Source: Cocos nucifera | Taxonomy: Eukaryota > Streptophyta > Magnoliopsida > Arecales > Arecaceae | Assembly (NCBI GenBank): GCA_006176705.1 | Contig: QRFJ01000058.1 | Coordinates: 1,422,676 to 1,486,675, forward strand | DNA: 64,000 nucleotides | Reading direction: 5' to 3' | In this document: positions 47,883-58,004 of the stretch, one piece after another | Numbering within the stretch: position 1 is the stretch's first letter | Layout: every line of letters begins with the position of its first letter | Notes under the pieces: model-generated | Database searches by the model: none | What the model was told of the DNA's origin: nothing | What the model saw: only the letters and a program-made list of their open reading frames with translations | Translations under genes and position numbers: made by a program

Positions 47883-47894
47883 GCTCTGATACCA
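47883..47894 (-). other. Primer binding site of A2 (initiator-Met tRNA)
   Basis: TGGTATCAGAGC on the minus strand, two bases from the 5' LTR end. Confidence 0.93.
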
Positions 47895-47896
47895 GT

Positions 47897-50176
47897 TGAA
47901 GGAAAATCCTGATTTCTCGGTCCAGGTTCGTTCAGATCTGATCAGATCAAGAGATATATTTCAAAATTTTTTTCTTTGATCTATATCAGATCTGAAATAT
48001 TTTAGATCTAATTAATATTATTTTAATAAATAAAATAAATAAAGATAAATTAAATCAAATTTAATTTATCTGATTTGGGTAATCCTATTACCTGTTGATG
48101 ATCCTGTATGCAGCGGAAGGTTCTGGATCTAGCCACGCAAGCGCCTGGCCTCTACCGGTATCCACTCAGGCTGGATCTAGAGATCCTCTTCTTCTCTATC
48201 ACATCTCCAAAAATTAGATCTGGATCTGATCTGGAGGATCTTCAAAACTCCTTTTGAAGATCAGCAGTCGTCCTTTGCAGCAGTGCAGCCTTCTTGCTTT
48301 TGATCGCCTTTCTCTTGCTTGAATCGCTACCAACAAAAATCCAAAACTCCTTTTGGACGTGGAGAGCAAGGGGAGAAGGTGGTTTGGCATGGAGAAGGAG
48401 GGGAGAGGCAGCCTTGGGGCGTATGGAAACTCTTATTCAATCATATATCAATCTGAGTTGGGTACAGGGTCTTATTTATAGACTAGCTGTGATCCAACTC
48501 CTCTTCTTCCCAACCAATCACAACCCTTTGTGAAATCAGATCTAAATCTGATTGGTGGGAATAGAGTCCCCTGGATTCCTCCTTAGAGGGTGCCTAAGAC
48601 CAGTCAAAGTTGGTTCTTAGAAGAACTCTAATTGGAATCCAAAAAGGAGATGGAGTCCTTGTCCAACAAGGACTCCTAGGCGCCTCCAACTTGGGCACAC
48701 GCCTAGGGTGGCGTGCGCCCTCCTCCTTGCCAGGTTCTAGCAAGGGGACAGGCCCCCACCAGCTCTCCAATAGGTGCATGACATGTGGTCAAAAGTCAAA
48801 GTATCAATGGTCAACGTTTGACCAGTCAAAGGTAGACTTTTGACCAAAGTCAAAGAACAAGAAATGGCAGGTGACCAAAAATGGTAGGTAATGTCTTACA
48901 AAATAAGACAACCTTTTCTGACTTGGACAACCTCCAGTCAGACCATATGAAGGCCTCTGATTGAGCACAAACTCCTTTGGCTCAGACAGGACAACTTATT
49001 TATGATAGCAAAAGAAGAACGTTAGGTTCAATCGAGTGCTAGCACGATTTCCTTGAACCTAATTGAATCTCATTCAGATCAATTGAACTAGATCAGTTCA
49101 ATTGATGATCACCAGATTCAAACCCTTGTTTGTGTGACCCAGTTAGGTTCAGTTCTGTATGGTAATGGGATATGTCATGATCTCTATCATCGACATCATC
49201 GAAACTCCTTTCGATGGATCAGAACTCTTCTGATTCGAACAGCTAGAATGATCGATCATCTAAATCATTCTAATTGCTCCCAAAATCCACCAGTGACACC
49301 TAGCAGTATATGGTGGCAACCCATCAGAGCTGAATGCGAACCTCTTGGTGCAGCTACCTGTGTGATTAAGTTCTTCTATCTTGAGCTCCGATCAGATTAG
49401 GGTTTAGGTGAACTCGTCAAACCCTAGTTTCTGTCATATGATGTAATCATTCGATTCGAGTCCAATGTGAAAATCTAAATAGAAACTCTTTCTATTATTT
49501 CACTCTGCCATGGCCATGGGCTTCTGGACTTGATTCTCATGATTATCATAGGGCTGCTCCTCTACCACCGAGGTAGATAGATTCCATCTTGATGCCATCC
49601 AGTTCCTACAATGAACATGCTATAGCCAACATACACCTCAGGGTTCCATATGGCTAGGAGACCGAGTAATGGTGTAGTCAAACTATAACACCCTCAAGGT
49701 GAACTGTCGATGCACCTCAGGTCAAAGAACCAGACACACTACTGCAGCATCGAGTCAGTCATTGACGAGAAGGTAGACTCCCTAATGACTACTCGAGGTG
49801 GTCACGCTCAGTGCCCTCATTCTCTAACGAGTATCTGTACTCTCGCTCCAGTGTCTCCACACCGTAGACTCAAGACTCATCTACTAAAGAGAAGCGATTG
49901 TACACCAACCTTCCGGATCAATCACCATCCTCGTGATGATCCTATGGTCAGGAGCAATTTATGAGTTAATAATGATTATTCATGTCTTAAATTTTCAACT
50001 CTTGAAAATATGAATTATCATTGCCATTAACTCAAAGGATGTATCACAGACACTAAATACACATATGTGATAGAAAATAACCCATTTATTGATTTTAGTC
50101 AAAATTACAGTTTTGCTCCTAGAAGTGTATTACAAGTGTCAGCCAATTCTGGCTTCTAGGGCACATATATCTAACA
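47897..50176 (-). repeat. 5' LTR of copia A2 (2280 bp)
   Basis: Complete LTR, partner of 39972-42252. Followed at 50177 by the AAATA copy of the target duplication and then element C coding text. Antisense open frames recur at 49134-49400 and 49710-49964. Confidence 0.93.
48473..48855 (-). promoter_or_regulatory. A2 5' LTR promoter: TATA box plus W-box cluster
   Basis: TATAAATA at 48480-48473 (minus) and TTGAC/GTCAA cluster at 48787-48855. Drives transcription towards A2 gag if active. Confidence 0.68.
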
Positions 50177-50946
50177 AAATAGAGGTAAAGAAAGTGAAGA
50201 TAAATTTAACTATGGAGAAATTAAGTAGCTTACTTCAGGCACCCACTGAAGGAGCTAAAAGATTTGATGATCAAGCAAGTGGATTGCAATTATTGTTTGA
50301 AAGGGATGATGCCATGCATTTTGGAGAAATCCATGCTAGGGATCTATCCGTGGAGAATAGACTGCTTCATCATATTTCAGTCAGGATTCTAGTCCCCAGA
50401 GTAGGAAGGTTTTACTTTCTGAATAAGAATAATATAGCAGTTATGTATGATATTCTGATGAGGGAAAAATTCAATCTTCCAGCTTTGATTTTGAGGGTGA
50501 TGCAAAACGCATCCCAAAGAGGAAAACCTGCTCTGCTATATGAGATATTTCTAAAATTAGTATTTTAGAATTTTGAATTTAGTCTGGAAAGGGAACCTAG
50601 TAAGAAGCTACAACATTATGATACTTATAATTTGAAATCGATGCATAGGATGAAATTTAAGGTAAATGGCATTTGGGTGAAGCTAGATGAAGAAGGAGAA
50701 GAAAGACATGAGCCAGAGCCCGTGCCACAGCATCCAGCGCCTGCTCCATTTTCATCCACTATCATACTTGATGAGGATTGGATTGAGGAGATTGTGCAGC
50801 GCATCTCGGTCAGAGTATATGACAGACTCTCAAGTGGTCTTCCCCTATTAATGAAAAATACTGTAAGGAAGGTGCTCGTCAAACAGCATACTTCAGTATC
50901 CATGGATCCAGCCTCATCCAACCTCCTAGAGCCTAGTGTTGATTAG
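50177..50946 (+). pseudogene. Element C extra ORF, C-terminal part, one amber stop
   Basis: Continues the frame cut at 39971. IEVKKVKINLTMEKLSSLLQ is followed by NRLLHHISVRILVPRVGRFY, NKNNIAVMYDILMREKFNLP and MQNASQRGKPALLYEIF, the region typical of the plant transposon protein domain. A single TAG at 50566-50568 separates it from an in-frame tail to 50946: a Pro-rich stretch (EPEPVPQHPAPAPFSS) and an amphipathic segment DWIEEIVQRISVRVYDRL. This ~257-codon stretch has far fewer breaks than pol of the same element. An apparent start at 50089 is A2 LTR sequence, not the true N-terminus. Confidence 0.72.
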
Positions 50947-51535
50947 GTTGCATATAGGATACATTTAGTTATACTTAGAGCATTTTGGTTGTAAATGTCC
51001 ATGATATATAATGATCAAACTTTAGCATTTTATGAATTTGGAACCTTTTGTATCTATGAATGAACGAAGTTTGATTTTGGTTTGCATTGTATCAAATTAT
51101 CCTAATAAATGAATGGAATTTATCTCTTTTCATGCGGTATCTCTTTTTATATTGTATGTTTAATTTTTTTTGATAATGACAAAAAGGATGAGAAGAATGA
51201 GTATAAATTTATGAAAATTGAAATAAAATCAAGTGAAAATGAATGGGTATTACTTTCATAATAACTAAATAAAGAATGGTCAATTGCAACTCAATTGTAA
51301 TTATAAATATGAAAAAAATCATAACTCGAATAGCTAAATTGAAACCTTAGCACATATTAAGGGGGAGGAACACAAAATTTGAGTTAAATTGAATATAACT
51401 ATCATATTCAGGGGAGCATATGTAAGTTGACAAAATCTAAATAAATATGGTGCATAAGTTAATTGGTAAGATTGAATGAATATATCTTTTTGAAATATGA
51501 AGGAAATGTTATACTTAAAAGATTTTATCATCATC
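50947..51535 (+). other. Element C 3' untranslated region
   Basis: AT-rich, no gene. Ends in AGATTTTATCATCATC before the polypurine tract. From 51456 on it is duplicated at 55767. Confidence 0.6.
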
Positions 51536-51549
51536 AAAAAGGGGGAGAT
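51536..51549 (+). other. Element C polypurine tract
   Basis: AAAAAGGGGGAGAT directly before the LTR start TGTTGATCC. This long G-rich form is characteristic of Sirevirus-like elements. Confidence 0.85.
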
Positions 51550-51721
51550 TGTTGATCCTAGACTGATTTTGATGATAACAAAAGCAATTGAGTATAGATT
51601 GTTAAATTACTAATATTATTTATGAGGATGTGTAATTATAAATTTAAAGAGCTCACAAACTCCAAGTATTTTCACTTACCTAAATGAAGATTCATCACTC
51701 AAGATTTTAGAGAAGATACTC
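51550..51721 (+). repeat. Element C 3' LTR, first 172 bases
   Basis: Starts TGTTGATCCTAGACTG. Cut at 51722 by TGAAGG, the end of the inserted B4 LTR; TACTC (51717-51721) would be its target copy. The rest of the LTR is not in the window. Confidence 0.75.
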
Positions 51722-51727
51722 TGAAGG

Positions 51728-52945
51728 TTCGACTATCAGGATACCTTTTTCCAGTGGTATGACTAAAATCCATCTGCATATTGCTTTTCCGTTGCAGGCC
51801 TATTTCGATTATGAAAAATGGCAAATGGACGTGAAAATGCATTCCTAAATGGATATCTTGAGAAGAATCTATATGGAACAACCGCTAGGTTTCACATCCA
51901 GTGATACTAATCATAAGGTTTTGCAAGCTGCAAAGTGCCATATATGGACTTAAGCAAGCATCTCAGAAGCTGGAACACTCATTCAATGATGTGATCAAAA
52001 CATTTGATTTCATCAAAAATGAAGAGGAACCGTAATGTTTTCAAAAAGGTTAGTGGAGCGCTGTTGTCTTTCTCGTATTGTACGTGGATGACATCCTCCT
52101 TATTGGAATGATGTTCCCATTGTTGACAACAGTCAAATTATGGTTGTCAAGGAATTCTCCATGAAAGACATAGGTGAAGCATCCTTTATTCTAGGAATTA
52201 AGGTCATAGGGATAGACCGAATAGGATCTGGACTTTTCACAGAAGATGTACATAGAGAAAGTTACTAAAGAGGTTCTAGTATGGAAAACTCTAGAAGGGA
52301 TTGATACCCTTTCAGACATGGTATTCATCTTTCCAAAGATGTGGCCCTAGCACATCTGAGGAAATAGAATGCATGAGCAAGATCCCTTATGCTTCTGCAA
52401 TAGGGAGCCTCATGTATGCCATGCTATGTACACGACCTGATATAGCTCATGCTGTGAGTGTAACAAGCAGATATCAGTCAAATCTAGGTGAAGAACACTA
52501 GACTTCTGTGAAATGTATCCTTAAGTACTTAAGAAGAACTAAGGATATGATGTTGGTCTTTGGTAATGGAGACTCCAAGTCCAGGGATACACAGACTCGA
52601 ATTTTATGTTCGATATAGATGATCGAAAGTCGACATCTGGGATTGGGATTCTATTTGTGTGCAATGGTGGTGCTATCAGCTGGAAGAGTTTCAAGCAAAC
52701 GGTGACAGCAGATTCCACCATGGAAGCATCATATATTGCTGCATCAGATGCTGTCAGCTGGAAGAGTTCCAAGCAAGTGGTGATATCACCTCATCCACGA
52801 TTACCTCGAGAAGGGTTATGTCGAGGTCAAGAGAGTCAACTCCTTAGATAATGTGGCAGACCCACTTACAAAGTCGTTGGGCCAGCAGAAGATCGAAGCC
52901 CATCTTGAGAAGATGGGACTTAGACTTGTAGCCAATTGGCTTTAG
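51728..52945 (+). pseudogene. Copia A3 RT and RNase H, mosaic and rich in indels
   Basis: Text runs YFDYEKWQMDVK (near 51805), MEQPLGFTSSD, YVDD at 52081-52092, MKDIGEASFILGI, MSKIPYASAIGSLMYAMLC (52372 on), DIDDRKSTSG and the end ADPLTKSLG. Single-base gains and losses recur every 50-150 bases in 51780-52320, more than in A1 or A2. RNase H is a mosaic: GGAISWKSFKQTVTADSTME...AASDA (52668-52753) is followed by a second SWKSSKQ (52756-52776) joined to the same deletion junction as in A2 (GGTGATATCACC). Catalytic RNase H blocks are thus lost. Confidence 0.82.
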
Positions 52946-52959
52946 GACAAGTGGAAGAT

Positions 52960-55241
52960 TGTTAGATATATGTGCCCTAGAAGCCAGAATTGGCTGACAT
53001 TTGTAATACACTTCTATGGGCAAAATTATAATTTTGACTAATATCAATAAATGGGTTATTTTCTATCACATATGTGTATTTAGTGTTTGTGATACATCCT
53101 TTGAGTTAATGGCAATGTTTAATTCATATTTTCAAGAGTTGAAAATTTAAGACATGAATAATCATTATTAACTCATAAATTGCTCCCGACCATTGGATCA
53201 TCACGAGGATGGTGATTGATCCAGAAGGTTGGTGTACAATCACTTCTCTTTAGTAGATGAGTCTTGAGTCTACGGTGTGGAGACACTAGAGTTAGAGTAT
53301 AGGTACTCGTTAGAGAACGAGGGCACTGAGCGTGACCATCTCGAGTAGTCATTAGGGAGTCTACCTTCTCATCAATGACTGACTCGATGCTGCAGTAGTG
53401 TGTCTGGTTCTTTGACCTGAGGTGCATCGGTAGTCCACCTTGAGGGTGTTATAATTTGACTACACCATTACTCAGTGTCCTAGCCATATGGAACCTTGAG
53501 GTGTATGTTGGCTATAGCATGTTCATTGTAGGAACTGAATGGCATCAAGATGGAATCTATCTACCTCGGTGGTAGAGGAGCAGCCCTATGATAATCATGA
53601 GAATCAAGTCCAAAAATCCATGGCCATGGTAGAGTGAAATAATAGAAAGAGTTTCTATTTAGATTTTTACATCGAACTCGAATTGAATGATTACATCATA
53701 TGATAGAGACTAGGGTTTGACGAGTTTACCTTAACCCTAATCTGATCGGGGCTCAAGATAGAAGAACTTAATCACACAGGTAGCTACACCAAGAGGTTCA
53801 CATTCAGCTCTGATGGATTGCCACCATATACTGTTAGGTGTCACTGGTGGATTTTGGGAGCAATTAGAATGATTTAGAGGATCGATCATTCTAACTGTTC
53901 GAATCAGAAGAGTTCTGATCCATCTAAAGGAGTTTCGATGATGTCGATGACAGAGATCATGACATATCCCATTACCATATAGAACTGAACCTAACTGGGT
54001 CATACAAACAAGGGTTTGAATCTGGTGATCATCAATTGAACTGATCTAGTTCAATTGATCTGAATGAGATTCAATTAGGTTCAAGGAAATCGTGCTAGCA
54101 CTCGATTGAACCTAACGTTCTTCTTTTACTATCACAAATAAGTTGTCCTATTTGAGCCAAAGGAGTTTGTGCTCAATCAGAGGCCTTCATATGGTTTGAC
54201 TGGAGGTTGTCCAAGTTAGAGAAGGTTGTCTTATTTTGTAAGACATTACCTGCCATTTTTGGTCACCTGCCATTTCTTGTTCTTTGACTTTGGTCAAAAG
54301 TCTACCTTTGACTGGTCAAACATTGACCATTGATACTTTGACTTTTGACCATATGTCATGCATCTATTGGAGAGCTGGTGGGGGCCTGTCCCCCTACCAG
54401 AACCTAGCAAGGAAGAGGGCGCACGCCACCCTTGGCGTGTGCCCAAGTTGGAGGCGCCTAGGAGTCCTTGTTGGACAAGGACTCCATCTCCTTTTTGGAT
54501 TCCAATTAGAGTTCTTCTAAGAACCAACTTTGACTGGTCTTAGGAACCCTCTAAGGAGGAATCCAGGGGATTCTTTTTCCACCAATCAGATTTAGATTTG
54601 ATTTCATAAAGGGTTATGATTGGTTGGGAAGAAGAGAAGTTGGATCACAGTCAGTCTATAAATAAGACGCTGTGCCCAACTCAAATCACATGAGATGATT
54701 GAATGATAATTTCCCATGCCCCAAGGCTGCCTCTCCCCTCCTTCTCCATGCCAAACCACCTTCTCCCCTTGCTCTCCACATCCAAAAGGAGTTTTAGATT
54801 TTTGTTGGTGCGATTTAGGCAAGAGAAAAGCGATCAAAAGCTAGAAGGCTACACTGCTGCAAAGGACAGCTGCTGATCTTCAAAAGGAGTTTTAAAGATC
54901 CTCTAGATCAGATCCAAATCTAATTTTGGAGGCATGATAGAGAAGAAGAGGATCTCCAGATCCAGCCCGAGTGGATACCGGTAGAGGTCAGGCACTTGCA
55001 TGGCTAGATCCAGAACCTTCTTCTGCAAACAGGATCATCAACGGATAATAGGATTACTCATATCAGGTAAATTAAATTTGATTTAATTTATTCTTATTTT
55101 ATTTTATTTATTAAAATAATAAGAATTAGATTTAAAATATTTCAGATCTGATATAGATCAGAGAAATTTTTTTTTGAAATATATCTCTTGATCTGATCAG
55201 ATCTGAACGAACCTGGACCGAGAAATCAGGATTTTCCTTCA
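52960..55241 (+). repeat. 3' LTR of copia A3 (2282 bp)
   Basis: TGTTAGATATATG to TTTTCCTTCA, preceded by the tract GGACAAGTGGAAGAT. Same LTR as in A1 and A2 in the opposite orientation, so the antisense open frames appear on the minus strand (54003-53737, 53427-53173). Confidence 0.92.
54282..54664 (+). promoter_or_regulatory. A3 3' LTR promoter: W-box cluster plus TATA box
   Basis: TTGAC/GTCAA cluster at 54282-54350, TATAAATA at 54657-54664. Same spacing as in the other A LTRs. Confidence 0.66.
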
Positions 55242-55756
55242 ATTGGCTGTGCCCTTCCACTGCTAATTTAAAAATTTAGTTAGTCCAGTACCAAAATACA
55301 GTGGATTGCTTGCAAGCCACTATGGTGATCTCAGATCTAAGGGATACTTATACCTATATCCCCATCAGAATAATTCTCGATAATAAAATGCTCTGGAATT
55401 GATCACGTCTAGTGATGATGTACCCATACATCTCACTTCTATGCCATACCAGTGTCTTCATACTTCTTGGTTAAAAAGATAACTAACCTATATGGCATAC
55501 AATAACCTATGCTCGATAAACGTTGTCATCCTAATTAATGGCGTATTATTTGATCATGAACTGTTTAAGGACTAATCGATAAATCCTCTCTTTATCGAAA
55601 TTAAATAATCCTAAGGACTTCATCACAACAATAAATTCATTAGAAGATATAGACTTTGTGATGAAAATGCCAAAATATTTATTTTATTTATTAATAAATT
55701 AATTATAATTATAAGGTAATACAATCATTAATAGGTTGACGATTGGCTTTGGAACA
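55242..55756 (-). repeat. Copia B4 LTR, 5' part (arm A)
   Basis: Reverse complement of the first ~515 bases of B-family LTRs; on the minus strand it begins at TGTTCCAAAGCC next to the gap. Its left edge joins A3 exactly where 58004 ends in arm B, so 56033-58004 plus this piece make one B4 LTR of about 2.49 kb. Confidence 0.85.
55625..55756. repeat. Duplicate D2, first copy (identical to 62833-62964)
   Basis: 132 bases of B4 LTR immediately left of the N run, identical as read to 62833-62964. In the second copy the sequence continues into B4 RNase H. Confidence 0.9.
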
Positions 55757-55766
55757 NNNNNNNNNN
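55757..55766. other. Assembly gap (10 N)
   Basis: Ten N of conventional length. The left flank repeats 7.2 kb further right (D2) and the right flank repeats 4.3 kb to the left (D1). Confidence 0.99.
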
Positions 55767-56038
55767 AAGTTAATTGGTAAGATTGAATGAATATATCTTT
55801 TTGAAATATGAAGGAAATGTTATACTTAAAAGATTTTATCATCATCAAAAAGGGGGAGATTGTTGATCCTAGACTGATTTTGATGATAACAAAAGCAATT
55901 GAGTATAGATTGTTAAATTACTAATATTATTTATGAGGATGTGTAATTATAAATTTAAAGAGCTCACAAACTCCAAGTATTTTCACTTACCTAAATGAAG
56001 ATTCATCACTCAAGATTTTAGAGAAGATACTCTGAAGG
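55767..56038. repeat. Duplicate D1, second copy, with element C LTR head at 55861
   Basis: Repeats 51456-51727: element C polypurine tract at 55847-55860, LTR start TGTTGATCC at 55861, then TGAAGG at 56033 opening the B4 LTR. Here the text continues into B4 LTR as expected for an intact junction. Confidence 0.9.
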
Positions 56039-58004
56039 AACTAGTCTAAGATTTCTAGATTAGATTTTAAAACTTTTTTAAATCTATGTAGCGAAAACTT
56101 GAATTAATCATATTAATTCATAATTAAATATGAAAAATCTTAGAACTAGGATCCTATTCTATGATTAAAGTATGATATTAAATCAAAAATTAAAATATGA
56201 GAATAAATCATGTTGATCATATCAACATAAAAATTATTCTATGCTAGATCAAATCAAGATAGGAGAAAGATGATCGTATCATCCATACCTTTGCAAATCA
56301 AGTGTTCTCTAACTCATTGATTAGGGCCTGAGGTTGTCATTCCAAGCTACACATGCATCTGACCTCTACAAGTTGTCCACACGAGCCCTCGATTGCTGAT
56401 CAGAAGTTCGATGCTCAAAAATCAGCATAGTTTGCTAGAACTACGCTGATCCTTCTTCGACGGTTGATCTAGATCTTTTTTTCTTTGAAACTTGGATCCT
56501 CCAATTTTTAGAAGATGAGAAAAATAGTTTTGGACCTGAGAAACCTCTCAAAATCATAAAAAGAATGGAGGAATAGATGGAAGAAAATCCTAGAAGAAGA
56601 CCCTCTTCTTCTTCTCTTTTTCTCTCACCAAAGCACCTTGATTGGTGCTTTTACAATCCCCAGGCCTAAACCTCTCTATGCCCAGCCTCTCCATGCCCAG
56701 AGACCTCTCTCTTAGATCGGTAATTTTTGAAAAAAATTAGGTTAAAAACTCTTTTATATTGAAAGATATGGAGAAGTCCTTGTCTAGGTCAAATACCTAA
56801 TCAAGAGACCTCCAAATTGGGCTAGACTTGGGGTGCGCAACTCTTGGGCGTCCCCTCCTTCTTTTTGTGCGTGGACCATCTGGTATTTGGAACATTAAAA
56901 TTTTTTATTTTCATAAAAATTTTGAAGAAAAATCAGGAGTTTAGGTGCCATACATGGATAAGAATTCTGGTTGCAACAAACTCTATTAAATAGAGTTTGA
57001 AATCAAAACAACTAATTTATTTTGACTTGGTCCTCAACCAAATGCCATGTAAAAAGTATATGAAACATGGGGATGCATGTTCTCTCTCTATAAAAGTGAG
57101 ATTCCATGAAAAATTAAATAAAATTTCATAGAGAGCGTGTGGAGATTGAATGGTGCAAGGATTTGGGAATTTTAGTCTCACTAGGACTCCTAATTTGACT
57201 TGGTCTAACTTGATCTTTAGACCAAATTAAATTAGGATTTATCTAACCCAATTAGATTAGATCTTAGTCCAACTAATAATCTTATTAAATTAGATCAAAT
57301 TAGATTTAATTTTGATTTAGTTTCTAATTAGATTAGATATTAGGTTCGGTCAAGTCCTAATTGAACTAGGACTAGTTCTTTTTTGCAATTGGCTCATCCA
57401 ATAAATCAGTTGGACTTGATCCAATCAACTCCAAACTAAATCTAATTAAATAATATTCAATTAAACTTAATTTTAGCTCTTTGGCTTAATCAAATTAAGT
57501 TAATTAGCAATTGAATTGCTAATTGATCCTTCTACAATACTTGCACTAGGTTAAACATCAATCGTATTGATTGTTTAACCCTAAAGCAATTCTTAATCAT
57601 GGATCAACCATCCGATTAGATCAAGATCTCTTATATGTGTGATCCCATAGGTCTGAATCTAAGTAGGTAGTATAAAAAATAATTTTTATACTAATCTAAG
57701 TAACCATCTAGCAATGGTACCTGACGGTCGGATAGGTCGAATGTATAGAGCAACATCCTTAGAATCCATGTGGATATAGTTTTTATATAATTCTTCCCCT
57801 TGACCAAAATGCTCATAGGATATCTTAAAGTTTAATTGTCAACCCCGATTAGGTTATTCATATTATATTTTAAAATGCGAAATCAATTTTATGGTTTATG
57901 CTGGCCAAGGTTTTTGCTATATTGAAATACAGTGATGCATTCTTCTCCAACTCTTGGAGTGGTCAATCCCATCTTGATCACTCACCAACTTCGTAAGTAA
58001 TTGA
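56033..58004 (-). repeat. Copia B4 LTR, 3' part (arm B)
   Basis: Reverse complement of B-family LTR from its 3' end (TGAAGGAACTAG on the + strand) to the CTTCGTAAGTA region, where A3 is inserted. AT-rich; no gene. It contains the GACTAGGACT/AGTCCTAGT-type hairpin motif near 57180 and 57355 in decayed form. Confidence 0.85.

Larger units (their letters stand above)
39972..50176 (-). mobile_element. Copia A2, full-length LTR retrotransposon
   Basis: Minus-strand family A element with complete TG...CA LTRs (39972-42252 and 47897-50176), primer site 47883-47894, leader, gag-pol and polypurine tract. Target duplication AAACA/AAATA (4 of 5). The interior matches A1 closely but has extra lesions: a Tyr for the first zinc-knuckle Cys, a 1-base insertion in gag near 45480 and a ~0.2-kb deletion in RNase H. 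LTRs of A2 differ from those of A1 by shared changes (for example GAAACTCTTATTCAATC), so A1 and A2 are separate insertions of two sub-lineages. Confidence 0.93.
34811..51721 (+). mobile_element. Sirevirus-like copia element C (5' end lost, split by A2)
   Basis: Own sequence is 34811-39971 and 50177-51721. It lacks the 5' LTR, primer site and gag start. Present: gag with zinc knuckle, a charged coiled linker, protease, integrase, RT, RNase H, an extra ORF with a plant-transposon-protein domain in the env position, a long 3' untranslated stretch, a Sirevirus-style polypurine tract (AAAAAGGGGGAGATTG) and the first 172 bases of the 3' LTR. Copia B4 then cuts the LTR at 51722 (copy at 56033). Element A2 is inserted in the extra ORF with target copies AAACA (39967-39971) and AAATA (50177-50181). 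Confidence 0.85.
51456..51727. repeat. Duplicate D1, first copy (identical to 55767-56038)
   Basis: 272 bases, identical as read: end of the element C untranslated region, polypurine tract, 172 bases of element C LTR and the first six bases (TGAAGG) of the B4 LTR. After TGAAGG this copy continues with copia A RT text, the other with B4 LTR. Confidence 0.9.
51728..55241 (+). mobile_element. Copia A3, 3' half (arm A): RT, RNase H and 3' LTR
   Basis: Family A in + orientation, starting inside RT (CGACTATCAGGATACC) at a junction with D1. It ends with a full LTR at 55241, followed by ATTGG (55242-55246), which pairs in 4 of 5 bases with ATTGA (58000-58004) before the 5' LTR of A3 in arm B. The two halves therefore come from one insertion into the B4 LTR. 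Confidence 0.82.

Noticed and set aside
50089..50180. ATG at 50089 as the start of the plant transposon protein ORF
   Set aside because: Those first codons are A2 LTR sequence; the ORF truly continues from 39971 across the insertion.
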